Positions 18,979 through 28,348 of a DNA stretch of 32,147 nucleotides are shown piece after piece. The notes below the pieces were generated by a model. It had not been told where the DNA came from. It saw only the letters and a list, made by a program, of their open reading frames with translations, and did not search any database. The position numbers and the translations under genes were made by a program. Origin of the DNA: an uncultured Clostridia bacterium. GTDB taxonomy: Bacteria; Bacillota; Clostridia; TANB77; CAG-508. The stretch is from positions 1 to 32,147 of the forward strand of contig CANQFS010000018.1 of assembly GCA_947599825.1 (NCBI GenBank), given 5' to 3'. The stretch's first letter is position 1; each line of letters begins with the position of its first letter.

Positions 18979-19037
18979 ACCCTGTCCCAAACTGTCCCAT
19001 TTGTCACAATTGGGGACTGTCCCAAATTGTCCCAACA
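18979..19037. repeat. GGGGACAGTCCC-type palindromic repeat at the 3' end of mreC
   Basis: TGTCCCA occurs four times in this 59-bp stretch, and AATTGGGGACTGTCCCAAATT is a near-perfect palindrome. The repeat covers the last codons and stop of mreC and most of the gap to mreD. It belongs with the other GGGAC-core elements of the window and resembles REP-like elements that can be mobilised in trans by Y1 (RAYT) transposases; no such transposase is in view. Confidence 0.7.
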
Positions 19038-19843
19038 ATAACTAGTACTGTTTCTAGTTTATTGAAGTCTACTGCAGTTTGTATCATGGCATAACGGTCT
19101 GTGATATTTTTTGTGTTTACTATTTGTGATATGGTTCCTATATGAATTCCTTTTGGATATATTCCCCCTATTCCTGAGGTTTCTACATTATCACCTTCCA
19201 TAATAGTTGCTTCTGTTGGAATGAATGTTGCTTTTAGTGTGGAATTTTGCTTTAAGGTTCCTCTTGCTACCATTTTGTCTCTGGAACTGCTAATTGCACA
19301 ACTAATTGTACTTGCCGTGTCTACTATGGTTTGTACTTTTGCTGTATTTTCGGTAACAGAAATTATATGCCCTACTAACCCTTGCTCAGAGATTACTGGC
19401 ATGTTTACTTCTATTCCTTCTTTTGTTCCTATGTTTATTATAATGGTGTCGCTATAGTTGCTAATATCTCTTTGTATAACATAGGCTGGTAATGTTTTAT
19501 ATTCACTATATTTGTCTTTTAAATTTACATATTCTTTTAGTGTTGTATTTTCTGATTTTATAATTTCGAGTTCTCGTAATGATTGTTCTAGTTCAGCGTT
19601 TTTTTTCTTTAGTGCTTCGTTTTCTTCTTGCAATGTATTAATGTTTGTAAAGAAACTGTTGTTGCCTGAAATCCAGTTTTTTAGGTAGGTTAGTCCGTTT
19701 TGTACTGGCATAATAACTACGCCTAATGCGTTTTCTATATATGCTACGTCTTGTATTTTTATGTTCGAAACTATGACAATTATAGTTAATATAACAATAG
19801 TAATTATAATGCCTGCTATGCTCGTTTTTTTGCTTTTATACAC
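19004..19843 (-). CDS. mreC: Rod shape-determining protein MreC
   Basis: This 279-residue protein has an N-terminal transmembrane anchor (about 8-28), a coiled coil (about 68-105) and the periplasmic-type beta-barrel domain (YVIQRDISNYSDTIIINIGT, GLVGHIISV, VETSGIGGIYPKGIHIG). MreC organises PBP2 on the outer face of the membrane. The start is GTG behind AAAGGTAGGG, which agrees with the lack of an ATG at the expected position. The last nine residues (GTIWDSPQL) and the stop are encoded by the intergenic palindromic repeat, so the C-terminus appears rewritten by repeat insertion. In-frame CGG is absent. Confidence 0.92.
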   Translation of the reverse strand: MYKSKKTSIAGIIITIVILTIIVIVSNIKIQDVAYIENALGVVIMPVQNGLTYLKNWISGNNSFFTNINTLQEENEALKKKNAELEQSLRELEIIKSENTTLKEYVNLKDKYSEYKTLPAYVIQRDISNYSDTIIINIGTKEGIEVNMPVISEQGLVGHIISVTENTAKVQTIVDTASTISCAISSSRDKMVARGTLKQNSTLKATFIPTEATIMEGDNVETSGIGGIYPKGIHIGTISQIVNTKNITDRYAMIQTAVDFNKLETVLVIVGTIWDSPQL

Positions 19844-19923
19844 TATTTTCCCTACCTTTCTATTTTATTTTAACGTCTTTTTCTTGCGTTAATTAATACT
19901 GTTTTTAGTCTTTCTACTTCATT

Positions 19924-20980
<1,057 letters not shown>

Positions 20981-21017
20981 TTAAATTTGCTTTAAGTTAT
21001 TTTTTAATGTATATGCA

Positions 21018-21734
21018 TTAATTAAATGCTTTGTTTTCATTGCTTTTTTTCTCTTGTTGCATTTTTATTGCATAGATACTTTGAAATTTGCCATCTCCTA
21101 TGACAATATGGTCCATCATTTGTAAGTCTAATAATTGGGCGCCTTGCTCAATTTCTTTTGTTATTTTTAAATCTTCTTGACTAGGAGTTGCATCTCCACT
21201 AGGGTGATTATGTACTAAAATGAACCTTTTCATTCCTATTTTTATTGTTTCTTCAAATATTTGTGTTTTATTTACATTTGCAAAGTTAGTATTTCCTATT
21301 CCAATATCTACTATTTTTTTCACAACATTTTTAGTATCTATTAAAATTAGTTTTACTATTTCTCTTTTTTCATATCTTAATTCTTCCATAAGCAATTTTG
21401 CTACATCTTTAGGCCCTTTTATAACTGTATGTGAGTTAAGTGGCCTTGCCATTCTTTTGGCAAGTTCGCATACTGCTTTAATTTGAATTGCTTTTACTTT
21501 TCCTATGCCTTTTATTTGTTGTAGTTCTTGCACCGAAACTTGCTGAAGGTCTCGAATATCTTTTACTTTACAAGATGCTAAAATGTTTTGGGCTAGTCCT
21601 ACTGCGGTTTGTTCTCTTGTTCCTGTTTTTATGATAATGGCTAGTAATTCTGCATTAGATAATGTACTTTCTCCGTACATTTCGAGTTTTTCATAGGGCC
21701 TTTCTGAATTTGGTAATTGTTTTATTGATAACAA
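21018..21734 (-). CDS. radC: RadC family JAB/MPN protein
   Basis: The 238 residues carry an N-terminal UPF0758 helix-hairpin-helix region (IKGIGKVKAIQIKAVCELAKR, about 73-93) and a C-terminal JAB1/MPN-like metalloprotease fold. The metal motif EETIKIG...HNHPSGDATPSQED is complete. RadC was once linked to DNA repair; its biochemical role is not settled. The position directly before mreB is a conserved clostridial arrangement. The ATG follows AAGGAGAAAAC. The last residues (KKSNENKAFN) are unconserved. Confidence 0.92.
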   Translation of the reverse strand: MLSIKQLPNSERPYEKLEMYGESTLSNAELLAIIIKTGTREQTAVGLAQNILASCKVKDIRDLQQVSVQELQQIKGIGKVKAIQIKAVCELAKRMARPLNSHTVIKGPKDVAKLLMEELRYEKREIVKLILIDTKNVVKKIVDIGIGNTNFANVNKTQIFEETIKIGMKRFILVHNHPSGDATPSQEDLKITKEIEQGAQLLDLQMMDHIVIGDGKFQSIYAIKMQQEKKSNENKAFN

Positions 21735-21841
21735 TGTTTTCTCCTTTCTTAAGCCCTATTTTTTGTTTATATACAACTTTATAATTTTTGTGCATTTGTT
21801 ATTTTTTATTTGGAATAAGTTAGTTGTTTTCAATGCATCGG

Positions 21842-22099
21842 TTATATTTTACGATATACTAATATTGCAATTATCATTCCAATGATACTTGCTATGTTGA
21901 TTTTAAATAGCAATCCGAAAGATATTTGCACAATGCTTAAGTCTAATTGTACTGGGTTTGATAGGCCAAAGCTTTCCCCATAGCCAAGCCACCATAAAAA
22001 GTCTACCTTTCCTGCAAGTTCGCCTAGTAATCCCCCTACTACTAGACCTGATAAGATAAATATTAATAAAATCCATATATTTTTTTCTCTTGTTGCCAT
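21842..22099 (-). CDS. DUF4321 family membrane protein
   Basis: This 85-residue protein has two hydrophobic segments (about 9-30 and 58-82) and the central GYGESFGLSNPVQLDLSIVQISFGL, which matches what I know of DUF4321, a small clostridial membrane family that sits next to radC-mreB. Function is unknown; elongasome linkage is inferred from context. GGAGAAAAAAA precedes the ATG. It is the first gene after the operon promoter. It is much too short for LspA, and no aspartate pair is seen. Confidence 0.8.
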   Translation of the reverse strand: MATREKNIWILLIFILSGLVVGGLLGELAGKVDFLWWLGYGESFGLSNPVQLDLSIVQISFGLLFKINIASIIGMIIAILVYRKI

Positions 22100-22141
22100 A
22101 TTTTTTTCTCCTTTTCTATTTCTTTTGTTTTTAACGCCTCT

Positions 22142-22170
22142 ATTATATATTCATTTTTGTTTTTTTTCAA
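22142..22170 (-). promoter_or_regulatory. Sigma-A-type promoter of the DUF4321-radC-mreBCD-pbp2-minC operon
   Basis: Minus-strand TTGAAA (22170-22165), a 17-base spacer and TATAAT (22147-22142) lie about 45 bases before the DUF4321 start. No other strong promoter or terminator appears until after minC, so the seven genes probably form one operon. Confidence 0.78.
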
Positions 22171-22285
22171 GGTATTTACTTTACTTTTTTGATTTACTGT
22201 GTTATATTCAGTAGTACGTTTTTAGATTTTTTTCATATCATATATTAATTACCAAATATTTCTCATTCCTTTTCTTTAAGGATAG

Positions 22286-22316
22286 TGCTATAATAAAATT
22301 ATAAAAGACTAGGAGG
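22286..22316 (+). promoter_or_regulatory. Extended -10 promoter and ribosome site of mecA
   Basis: TGCTATAAT (22286-22294) is an extended -10 element. The -35 position (TTCCTT, 22266-22271) is weak. AGGAGG (22311-22316) lies 9 bases before the ATG at 22326. Confidence 0.65.
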
Positions 22317-22325
22317 ATACAAATT

Positions 22326-22949
22326 ATGCGTTTTGAAAAGTTAAATGAAGATAAGATAAGAATTACTTTGAGTCATGAGGATTTAGTAAAAAAAGATATT
22401 GATTTTCATTCTTTTATGTCTAATTCTATGGAGTCTCAAGATTTATTTTTTGATATGCTAGAAGAAGCTGAAAAAGAAATTGGCTTTGTTACTAAAGATT
22501 ATTTGATTCGCATTGAGGCTTTGGCTATGGCAGGTGGTGATTTTATTTTAACTGTTACTAGAAGTCTTCCTGAAAAGAGTAAGATTAATTCTAGAAAGAA
22601 GGTACATATTAAAAGAAAGAATATGAATTTAGCTACTGCTCAAATTATTTGCTCTTTTGCTACTTTTGATGATTATTGCTCTTTTCTGAATTTCTTTAAA
22701 CAGAATGCTTTTCCTTCTGCTAAGTTGGCTGAAAGTGTTTTATTATATGAATATAAAAATGCATTTTTCCTTGTTTTAAGTGGTATTAATCCTACTTATC
22801 CTAATTTAAAAAGGTTGATATCTTCCTTGACAGAGTTTGCTTCTTTTGTTGACCGTTCTAATGTGTTTTCTAGCAAACTTTTGGAGTCTGGAAAGTTAAT
22901 TATGAAGAATAATGCAATTCGCACTGGTATTAAGCATTTTGCACGTTAG
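22326..22949 (+). CDS. mecA: MecA-type adaptor protein for ClpC
   Basis: The 207 residues match the MecA/YpbH adaptor layout. The N-terminal substrate-binding domain begins MRFEKLNEDKIRITLSHEDL and carries FMSNSMESQDLFFDMLEEAEKEIGF. A short linker and a C-terminal ClpC-binding domain (ATFDDYCSFLNFF, ESVLLYEYKNAFFLVL) follow. MecA targets proteins to ClpCP; in Bacillus subtilis this includes ComK. It is transcribed alone, divergent from the mre operon and convergent with the M23 gene. It contains no CGG codon. Confidence 0.88.
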   Translation: MRFEKLNEDKIRITLSHEDLVKKDIDFHSFMSNSMESQDLFFDMLEEAEKEIGFVTKDYLIRIEALAMAGGDFILTVTRSLPEKSKINSRKKVHIKRKNMNLATAQIICSFATFDDYCSFLNFFKQNAFPSAKLAESVLLYEYKNAFFLVLSGINPTYPNLKRLISSLTEFASFVDRSNVFSSKLLESGKLIMKNNAIRTGIKHFAR

Positions 22950-23011
22950 TAAAAAAGGAGTTCTTATTGAAATATAAGATACTGATTTTAAATAAAAATT
23001 AATAAAATTTG

Positions 23012-23065
23012 AGCCTTAGATTTTTTAAATTTTTATGTGTAAAAATTTAAATGATATCTAAGGCT
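23012..23065. terminator. Bidirectional terminator between mecA and the M23 gene
   Basis: AGCCTTAGAT (23012-23021) pairs with ATCTAAGGCT (23056-23065), and an inner AAATTTTT/AAAAATTT pair extends the hairpin. It lies between convergent genes. Confidence 0.65.
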
Positions 23066-23166
23066 TATTATATTAATGTTTTTTTACATTAGTTAGGTAT
23101 ATATATTTTACCGATTATTTTTATTAATTCTTATTTTTTTAGCAATAGTTTATTTGATTTATTTTT

Positions 23167-24156
23167 TTAATATAAGTAGTTTTGTGGATTTTGTGCTACT
23201 CCATTTACTCTAATTTCTAAATGTAAGTGGTTTCCTTGTGAATTTCCTGTATTTCCTACGGTAGCAATTACTTGCCCTTGTTCTACATATTGACCTACAG
23301 TTACATTTAATGAAGTACAGTGTCCATATAGTGTTTCAATTCCATTACCATGAGAGATGATAACATGGTTTCCGTAGCCTCCACCATAGCCATATTGAGC
23401 AAGTGTTACTGTTCCTGATGCTGCTGCTTTTATTGGTGTTCCCTTTGGAGCACCTATGTCTAAGCCTTTATGGCTTCTTCCCCATCTTGCTCCAAATCTA
23501 GATGTTACTGTTCCTGATATTGGCCTAATTAGTGAAATTCCTAAATCTATTTTTTTGCTAGATGTGTTCATTCCTGTTGCTGCTACTGTATAAGATTTTT
23601 GTACTACGACTTTTTTTTCGTATAAATCTGATACGCATTTTTCTACTGTTGCAAATTCTTTTAGCTCGGTTTCGTATTTTTCTATTATGGATAGTTGGTC
23701 CTTATTATTACTATCTTTGTTTTTTAATTCATTTACTACTTGTTCTGCTTGTTCAAATGTAGATACATATTCTTTTTCTTCATTTGAAATACATATAGCA
23801 TAGTATTTGTAGTAGGCTTCTCCTTGTTCTACTATTTTATTGAATATTTCTTCATCATTAGTTGCTACATCTTTTTTTAGAAAGCAAAGTTTATATTCTG
23901 GTAACTGATTAATGTCTACAAATGCTATATTTTCTTCATCGCCTTTTTCTATGTATTGATTTATTTTTTGCTGCAACTTGCTTTTGTTTTCACTATATCC
24001 AATAAATTCTCCGTTTAATGTTACTTGATAGATTGGTTTATAGATATAAGAAATTGCTCCTACTGCCAAGAATGCAGCTAAGAATATTACAATAGTAAAT
24101 TTTGTCCAAGTACGTATATGAACAATGGTCTTTTTAATGGTACTTATTTGAAACAA
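23167..24156 (-). CDS. Membrane-anchored M23 (LytM-type) peptidoglycan endopeptidase
   Basis: This 329-residue protein has an N-terminal anchor (about 18-40), a middle helical region and a C-terminal M23 domain from about residue 213 (ISGTVTSRFGARWGRSHKG). Zinc ligands are present: HKGLDIGAP, and HLHLE near 310, with the usual GHC in between. Such enzymes cut cross-bridges in peptidoglycan, either in growth or in sporulation; which one cannot be decided here. A promoter-like TTGTAA-N17-TAAAAT lies upstream. The product stays membrane-bound, as no signal-peptidase site is obvious. Confidence 0.88.
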   Translation of the reverse strand: MFQISTIKKTIVHIRTWTKFTIVIFLAAFLAVGAISYIYKPIYQVTLNGEFIGYSENKSKLQQKINQYIEKGDEENIAFVDINQLPEYKLCFLKKDVATNDEEIFNKIVEQGEAYYKYYAICISNEEKEYVSTFEQAEQVVNELKNKDSNNKDQLSIIEKYETELKEFATVEKCVSDLYEKKVVVQKSYTVAATGMNTSSKKIDLGISLIRPISGTVTSRFGARWGRSHKGLDIGAPKGTPIKAAASGTVTLAQYGYGGGYGNHVIISHGNGIETLYGHCTSLNVTVGQYVEQGQVIATVGNTGNSQGNHLHLEIRVNGVAQNPQNYLY

Positions 24157-24188
24157 CTCCTATCTTATTTTTCTTTTTTGATAGTGCT

Positions 24189-24217
24189 ATTTTATATAAA
24201 GTTGCTTTTTTTTACAA
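24189..24217 (-). promoter_or_regulatory. Probable sigma-A promoter of the M23 gene
   Basis: Minus-strand TTGTAA (24217-24212), a 17-base spacer and TAAAAT (24194-24189) lie about 33 bases before the start codon. Confidence 0.6.
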
Positions 24218-24320
24218 AGTTTATTTTCGGTTGTTTTGGTCGTTTTTTTGTATTTCCGTAAGATTATCTCTTTTTTTGTTCCGTATGCTTCTTTTTTCAA
24301 AATTCACTCCATTTAGCACT

Positions 24321-24337
24321 CCATTGGGGACGTTTTC
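24321..24337. repeat. GGGGACG-core repeat, left of the coat gene
   Basis: CCATTGGGGACGTTTTC matches the left end of the MITE-like element at 29057 and is an imperfect inverted copy of AAACGTCCCCAAAGG at 24805-24819. The coat gene at 24391-24633 lies between the two. Confidence 0.6.
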
Positions 24338-24364
24338 TTTTCCACTTATGGTAACTTTAAAAAT

Positions 24365-24402
24365 GAACTTCAATGAGATATCCTAATATCTCATTGAAGT
24401 TC
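24365..24402. terminator. Perfect 17-bp terminator hairpin overlapping the coat gene stop
   Basis: GAACTTCAATGAGATAT (24365-24381) and its exact complement (24386-24402) with a 4-base loop form a very stable hairpin. It contains the TGA stop and the last codons of the 80-aa coat gene. T-runs flank it on both strands. Confidence 0.8.
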
Positions 24403-24633
24403 GTTTTTTACATTTTGAATTTCTGATTGGCTAGCTGATTGTGCTGGCTTATAATAGCCTTTTGTTTGTGCTACTTTGAATAGTTCATATTCAAAGCTTT
24501 CGTCGTTATTGCGTATTTGTTGAATTGTTTGCCTTAACTGCATATTTTCTGTTTCTGAAATAACATTTTGATATGTAGTAAGACTTGCTTTTACATTATT
24601 TAAAATATCGTTTACCATGGTTTTTTCGTCCAT
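24391..24633 (-). CDS. CotF-like spore coat protein
   Basis: The 80-residue product (MDEKTMVNDILNNVKASLTT, LRQTIQQIRNNDESFEYELF, AQTKGYYKPAQ) matches the short clostridial spore coat proteins of the CotF (ferritin-like) family. The YYKPA segment near the end is typical. An AAGGAG site precedes the ATG. Its stop is embedded in the terminator hairpin. It shares family, strand and context with the 62-aa gene at 24841, but a repeat lies between them. Confidence 0.8.
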   Translation of the reverse strand: MDEKTMVNDILNNVKASLTTYQNVISETENMQLRQTIQQIRNNDESFEYELFKVAQTKGYYKPAQSASQSEIQNVKNELQ

Positions 24634-24780
24634 TTTTTCTCCTTTCTCCTTTTTATTTTGCTCCTACTCATGTTGTTGTAATGTTTTATCCTTTTTTGAA
24701 ATATCTTTGTTTTTGGCGATGACACTTAAAATTACGTTAAAAAACGAAATTTTCTGTTGATTTGCTTTACTTTATTTTAA

Positions 24781-24838
24781 ATATCTTATCAATGTCTCTT
24801 TAGGAAACGTCCCCAAAGGTACTTTCCCAAAGGTACAT
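24781..24838. repeat. GGGGACG-core repeat, right of the coat gene (partial MITE-like copy)
   Basis: AAATATCTTATCAATGT, CTTTAGGAAACGTCCCC and AAAGGTAC align with the right end of the 159-bp element at 29057-29215 (AAATATCTTAGCAATGTA, CCTTTAGGAAACGTCCC). Similarity extends left to about 24735 (AAAATTACGTTAAAAAACG vs AAAATAACGCTAAAAAATA). It ends directly at the stop of the 62-aa gene. Confidence 0.65.
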
Positions 24839-24840
24839 TT

Positions 24841-25029
24841 TTAGTTATTTAAAAATGACATTAGTTTTTGTTTTGTGTTTAGGGCATCTTGGGCTGATTT
24901 TGTAAACATTTGCTTAATTTGTGGGTCTACGGCTTGTGATGCGTAAGTGTTTAGTTTTTGGTATGAGGTTTCGTGCACTCCTATTAGGTGTCTTAAGTTT
25001 TGTAATTCTATTTGTGTTAGGTTTGCCAT
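24841..25029 (-). CDS. Small CotF-like spore coat protein
   Basis: The 62-residue product (ELQNLRHLIGVHETSYQKLN, DPQIKQMFTKSAQDALNTKQ) resembles the helical N-terminal part of clostridial CotF-type coat proteins, which often come in pairs like this. AAGGAAG precedes the ATG. A coat or spore-associated location is inferred from family resemblance. Confidence 0.72.
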   Translation of the reverse strand: MANLTQIELQNLRHLIGVHETSYQKLNTYASQAVDPQIKQMFTKSAQDALNTKQKLMSFLNN

Positions 25030-25129
25030 ATTTTTCTTCCTTTCTTTTCACATTTTGTTATTAGTGTTTCCTTTTTTTGTTGTTTTATACTTGATTTTAT
25101 TTAAATTTTATCACTAACGCAATGATGCT

Positions 25130-25174
25130 AAAATAGACCAAGTTTCTTTTGTTTAAAAGAACTTGGTCTATTTT
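25130..25174. terminator. Intrinsic terminator downstream of the HAD nucleotidase gene
   Basis: AAAATAGACCAAGTT-TCTTTT (25130-25150) pairs with AAAAGAACTTGGTCTATTTT (25155-25174) with one bulged base. T-runs are present on both strands. Confidence 0.75.
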
Positions 25175-25277
25175 ATTCTATTACATTTATTATATTTTTA
25201 TGCTAAATTTTTACTTATTGCTATTTTTATTTGTTATTTTACCATTACATAGTATTTTATATTCACTATATTTTTCG

Positions 25278-25850
25278 CTATTTATATAACAATGCCTCAA
25301 TTTCTTTCCAGCTATTTACACGAAGTACTCCTTGTTTTTCTAGTTCTTCCTGTGTTATTTCTTTATTGTGATATGCAGTAAATAATAGCTTTGTTTCTGC
25401 TTTTCCTTCTAAGTTTGATAATTTATCATCTATTTTTATGTCACAATCAATGATTTCCTTATTAGTAGTGAATATATAATTATCTGGTGAAATAAATGGT
25501 AAATGTTCATACAAATATTCAAATTTATTTTTTAGATTATTAGCAGAATATTCTTCATTGTCACGGAATATGTAAGCTGTTGCAATATAGATTTCGTATT
25601 TTTTAGATAATTTTTCTAATACTTCGTACATATTTGGAAGCATTTCACAAAAGTCATATACGTTTTTTGTGTTAAAAAATTCCGTCCATTCTGGATATTT
25701 TTCTTTTGGTATTAAATCTTGAATATAGTATGTTTTAATGTCTCCTTTTTGATAATTTGTTCCTAAAAATTGATTCACTAAACTTAGGAAGCCTCCATCA
25801 CATATTACATCGTCCATATCTACCATTATTTTTTTCATATTTAATTTCAT
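25278..25850 (-). CDS. HAD-superfamily 5'(3')-deoxyribonucleotidase-like protein (NT5C family)
   Basis: This 190-residue protein has HAD motif I as VDMDDVICDGG near residue 9, a cap-like helical insert, IYIATA (motif II, Thr) near 88 and CDIKIDDKLSN (motif IV) near 140, in the arrangement of the NT5C family. The expected reaction is dephosphorylation of (deoxy)nucleoside monophosphates; substrate cannot be told from the sequence. AGGAAGGA directly precedes Met1 but is better spaced for Met5 (MKKIMVDMDDV), which I think is the real start. It lies 56 bases behind pcrA and may be cotranscribed. Confidence 0.78.
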   Translation of the reverse strand: MKLNMKKIMVDMDDVICDGGFLSLVNQFLGTNYQKGDIKTYYIQDLIPKEKYPEWTEFFNTKNVYDFCEMLPNMYEVLEKLSKKYEIYIATAYIFRDNEEYSANNLKNKFEYLYEHLPFISPDNYIFTTNKEIIDCDIKIDDKLSNLEGKAETKLLFTAYHNKEITQEELEKQGVLRVNSWKEIEALLYK

Positions 25851-25906
25851 TCCTTCCTGTTTTGTTTGGATTGAATATATATTCTTTTATTTTATTGTAT
25901 TTGTTT

Positions 25907-28250
25907 TTATCCTATAATTTCTAAGCCTGCATATTTTGCCATTAAACGTTTATGTCCTGCTTTGTCGAAGTTGATATCTACTTTTGCATCTTCTCCTTCT
26001 TGCTCAATGCTGTTTATTGTACCTTCCCCAAATTTTTTATGATATATTCTCATTCCTTCTTTGTATTTTGAAATATCTACTTCTTGTGTTGGTTTGTTTA
26101 AAGAATTTAAGAAGCTTTCTGCTGTTCGAAAGACAAAACCATTTGTATTTCCGGTTGTTTTGTTTCCTATTGTATTTGAAGAATTATTTGCTATGCTTGA
26201 TGCTACTGCATAAGCATTTTTTGATTCTTCAAATTTATACGTTTTTACTTTTCCTGCATAATTTGTTCCATAAGACCAACCATAGTTACTGTCTTCAAAG
26301 GTTTCTTCTTGCTTACTTTCTAAGTCTTCATAGCCTTCTAGATTTTCTTCTGGTATTTCTCTTACAAAACGAGAAATTGCATTGTAACTGGTAGAGCCAA
26401 ATATTGTTCTATGCTTTGCACAGGTTAGGTGCAAATATTGCTTTGCTCTTGTAATTCCTACATAAAACAAACGTCTTTCTTCTTCTAGCTCTTTTGGTTC
26501 GCCAATAGATTTATAACCAGGGAAGATTCCTTCTTCCATTCCTACTAAAAATACAACTGGGAATTCTAGCCCTTTGGCGCTATGTAATGTCATTAAGGTG
26601 ACACTATTGTCTGTATCTTCTAAACTATCAATGTCGCTTGACAAACTAATGCTTTCTAGGAATTCATTTAGGGAATTATCTACAAATTCTTCTTCAAATT
26701 CCATTGCTACTGTTACTAATTCTTCTATGTTTTGAAGCCTACTTTCTGCTTCTACTGTGTTTTCTAGTTCTAAGGCTTTTATATAACCACTTTGCTTTAA
26801 TACCATTTGAAGTAATTCTGAAATTTCTAATTCTTCTTGCCTTTGCCTCATTTCTTCGATTAGGTCGATGAATTCTTTTGCATTTGCAGCTACTCGATTT
26901 AGACCATACTCTCCTGCTTTTTTGATTACTTCATACATTGAAAGTCCTGTTTGATAGGAGATTTCTTCGATATTGTCTAAGCTTGTTTTTCCAATGCCAC
27001 GCTTTGGCTCGTTAATTACTCTTTTTAAAGAAATGTTGTCTGACGGATTTGCAATTAAACGCAAATAGCTAATGGCATCTTTTATTTCTTTTCTTTCATA
27101 GAATTTTAGTCCACCTACTATTTTGTATGGAATGTCTTCTCTTCTTAAGATGTCCTCTATTGCTCTTGATTGAGAGTTCATACGATATAGAATAGCAAAA
27201 TCGGAATATTCAAATTTTTCTTCTCTTTTTAAATGGTTTATTTGCTCTACAATATACCTTGCTTCGTCATATTCGTCGTCTCCTTGGTAGATGCATGGAA
27301 GATTTCCTTCTTCGTTTTCTGTCCATAATTTTTTGTCGTATTTTACTTCATTGTTTTTGATGACTGCATTTGCTATTTTTAATATATTTTGCGTGCAACG
27401 ATAGTTTTGCTCTAGTTTGATGATTTTTGTTCCTGGAAAGTCTTTTTCAAAGTTTAGAATATTCGAAATGTCTGCTCCGTCTAAAGCTATATATTCCTTG
27501 GTCGTTATCTCCTACTACAGTGATGTTTCCATATTTTGATGCAAGTATGGTTACTAAGGTAAATTGTGCTTTATTGGTGTCTTGATATTCATCTACTAAT
27601 ACATATTTAAATTTGTCTGTATAGTACTCTAAAGCATCTGGATTTTCTGTTAATATTTTTATTGTGCAATTGATGATGTCGTCAAAATCTAAGGCATTGT
27701 TTTCTTTTAGACGTTTTTGATATAATGCATAGATTTCCCCTATTTTTTCTTTTCGAAAGTCTCCTGCATATTTTACACAGTATGCTTTTGGCTCAAGCAT
27801 TTCGTTTTTGGCATTGCTTATTTCGGCTAGGACGCTTCTATCCGTAAACATTTTGTCATCTATGTTAAGTGATTTTAAACATTCTTTCATTAGCGTTCTT
27901 TGGTCTGAAGTATCGAATATAAGGAAAGAAGAATCAAAGCCTATGCGGTCTATGTATTTTCTTAATATGCGCACGCAAATAGAGTGAAAGGTTCCCATCC
28001 ATATATTTTTTGCTGCATCTCCTACTAATTTTTCAATTCTTTCTTTCATTTCGTTGGCTGCTTTGTTCGTAAAGGTGATGGCTAATATGTTCCATGGTGC
28101 AATGTTTTTTTCTGCTATTAGATATGCAATTTTATGAGTTAGCACTTTTGTTTTTCCGCTTCCCGCTCCTGCAATGACAAGGCATGGCCCTTCTGTTTCT
28201 AGCACTGCTTCTTTTTGTTTATTGTTTAATCCTTCTATTAGTTCTTGCAT
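25907..28250 (-). CDS. pcrA: UvrD/PcrA-type ATP-dependent DNA helicase, interrupted by a +1 frame change at a CGG codon
   Basis: PcrA is a superfamily 1A 3'-5' helicase for repair and rolling-circle replication, usually essential in Firmicutes. The two ORF-track pieces (27447-28250 and 25907-27181) join into one 780-residue protein if the C at 27479 is skipped. Walker A AGAGSGKT (about 28), ITFTNKAANEM (Ia), DEYQDTN (motif II), GDNDQGIYSFRGAD (motif III), QNYR (IV), TLHSAKGLEFPVVFLVG (V) and EERRLFYVGITRAK (VI) are all present. A C-terminal tudor-like segment (YHKKFGEGTI) is also there. The break falls inside motif III at zero-frame CGG, codon 258. The 265 bases between the two listed ORFs stay open in the shifted frame, so there is a single lesion. 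Confidence 0.93.
27477..27479 (-). other. CGG codon at the pcrA +1 frame change
   Basis: The minus strand reads AGC TTT AGA C GGA GCA GAC ATT. Skipping the C restores SFR-GAD-I of motif III, whose glycine is conserved in UvrD/PcrA helicases. The zero-frame codon is CGG. Confidence 0.9.
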
Positions 28251-28313
28251 TTTTGTTTCATTCCTTTCTAGATTTTCGAAAAAGTATAATAGTTTTTACT
28301 ACTTTATTATATA

Positions 28314-28342
28314 TTGACATAGCTTGTTATTTGTTATATAAT
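28314..28342 (+). promoter_or_regulatory. Perfect consensus sigma-A promoter of the small-RNA locus
   Basis: TTGACA (28314-28319), a 17-base spacer and TATAAT (28337-28342) match both consensus hexamers exactly. It is the only promoter in the window with no mismatch. Confidence 0.9.
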
Positions 28343-28348
28343 ATAGGT

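Noticed and set aside
18789-19025. 78-aa ORF across the mreC/mreD junction
   Set aside because: It runs through the palindromic repeat and out of frame through mreD; it is a shadow.
21842-22099. Signal peptidase II (LspA)
   Set aside because: At 85 residues it is half the LspA length and lacks the catalytic Asp pair; the sequence fits DUF4321.
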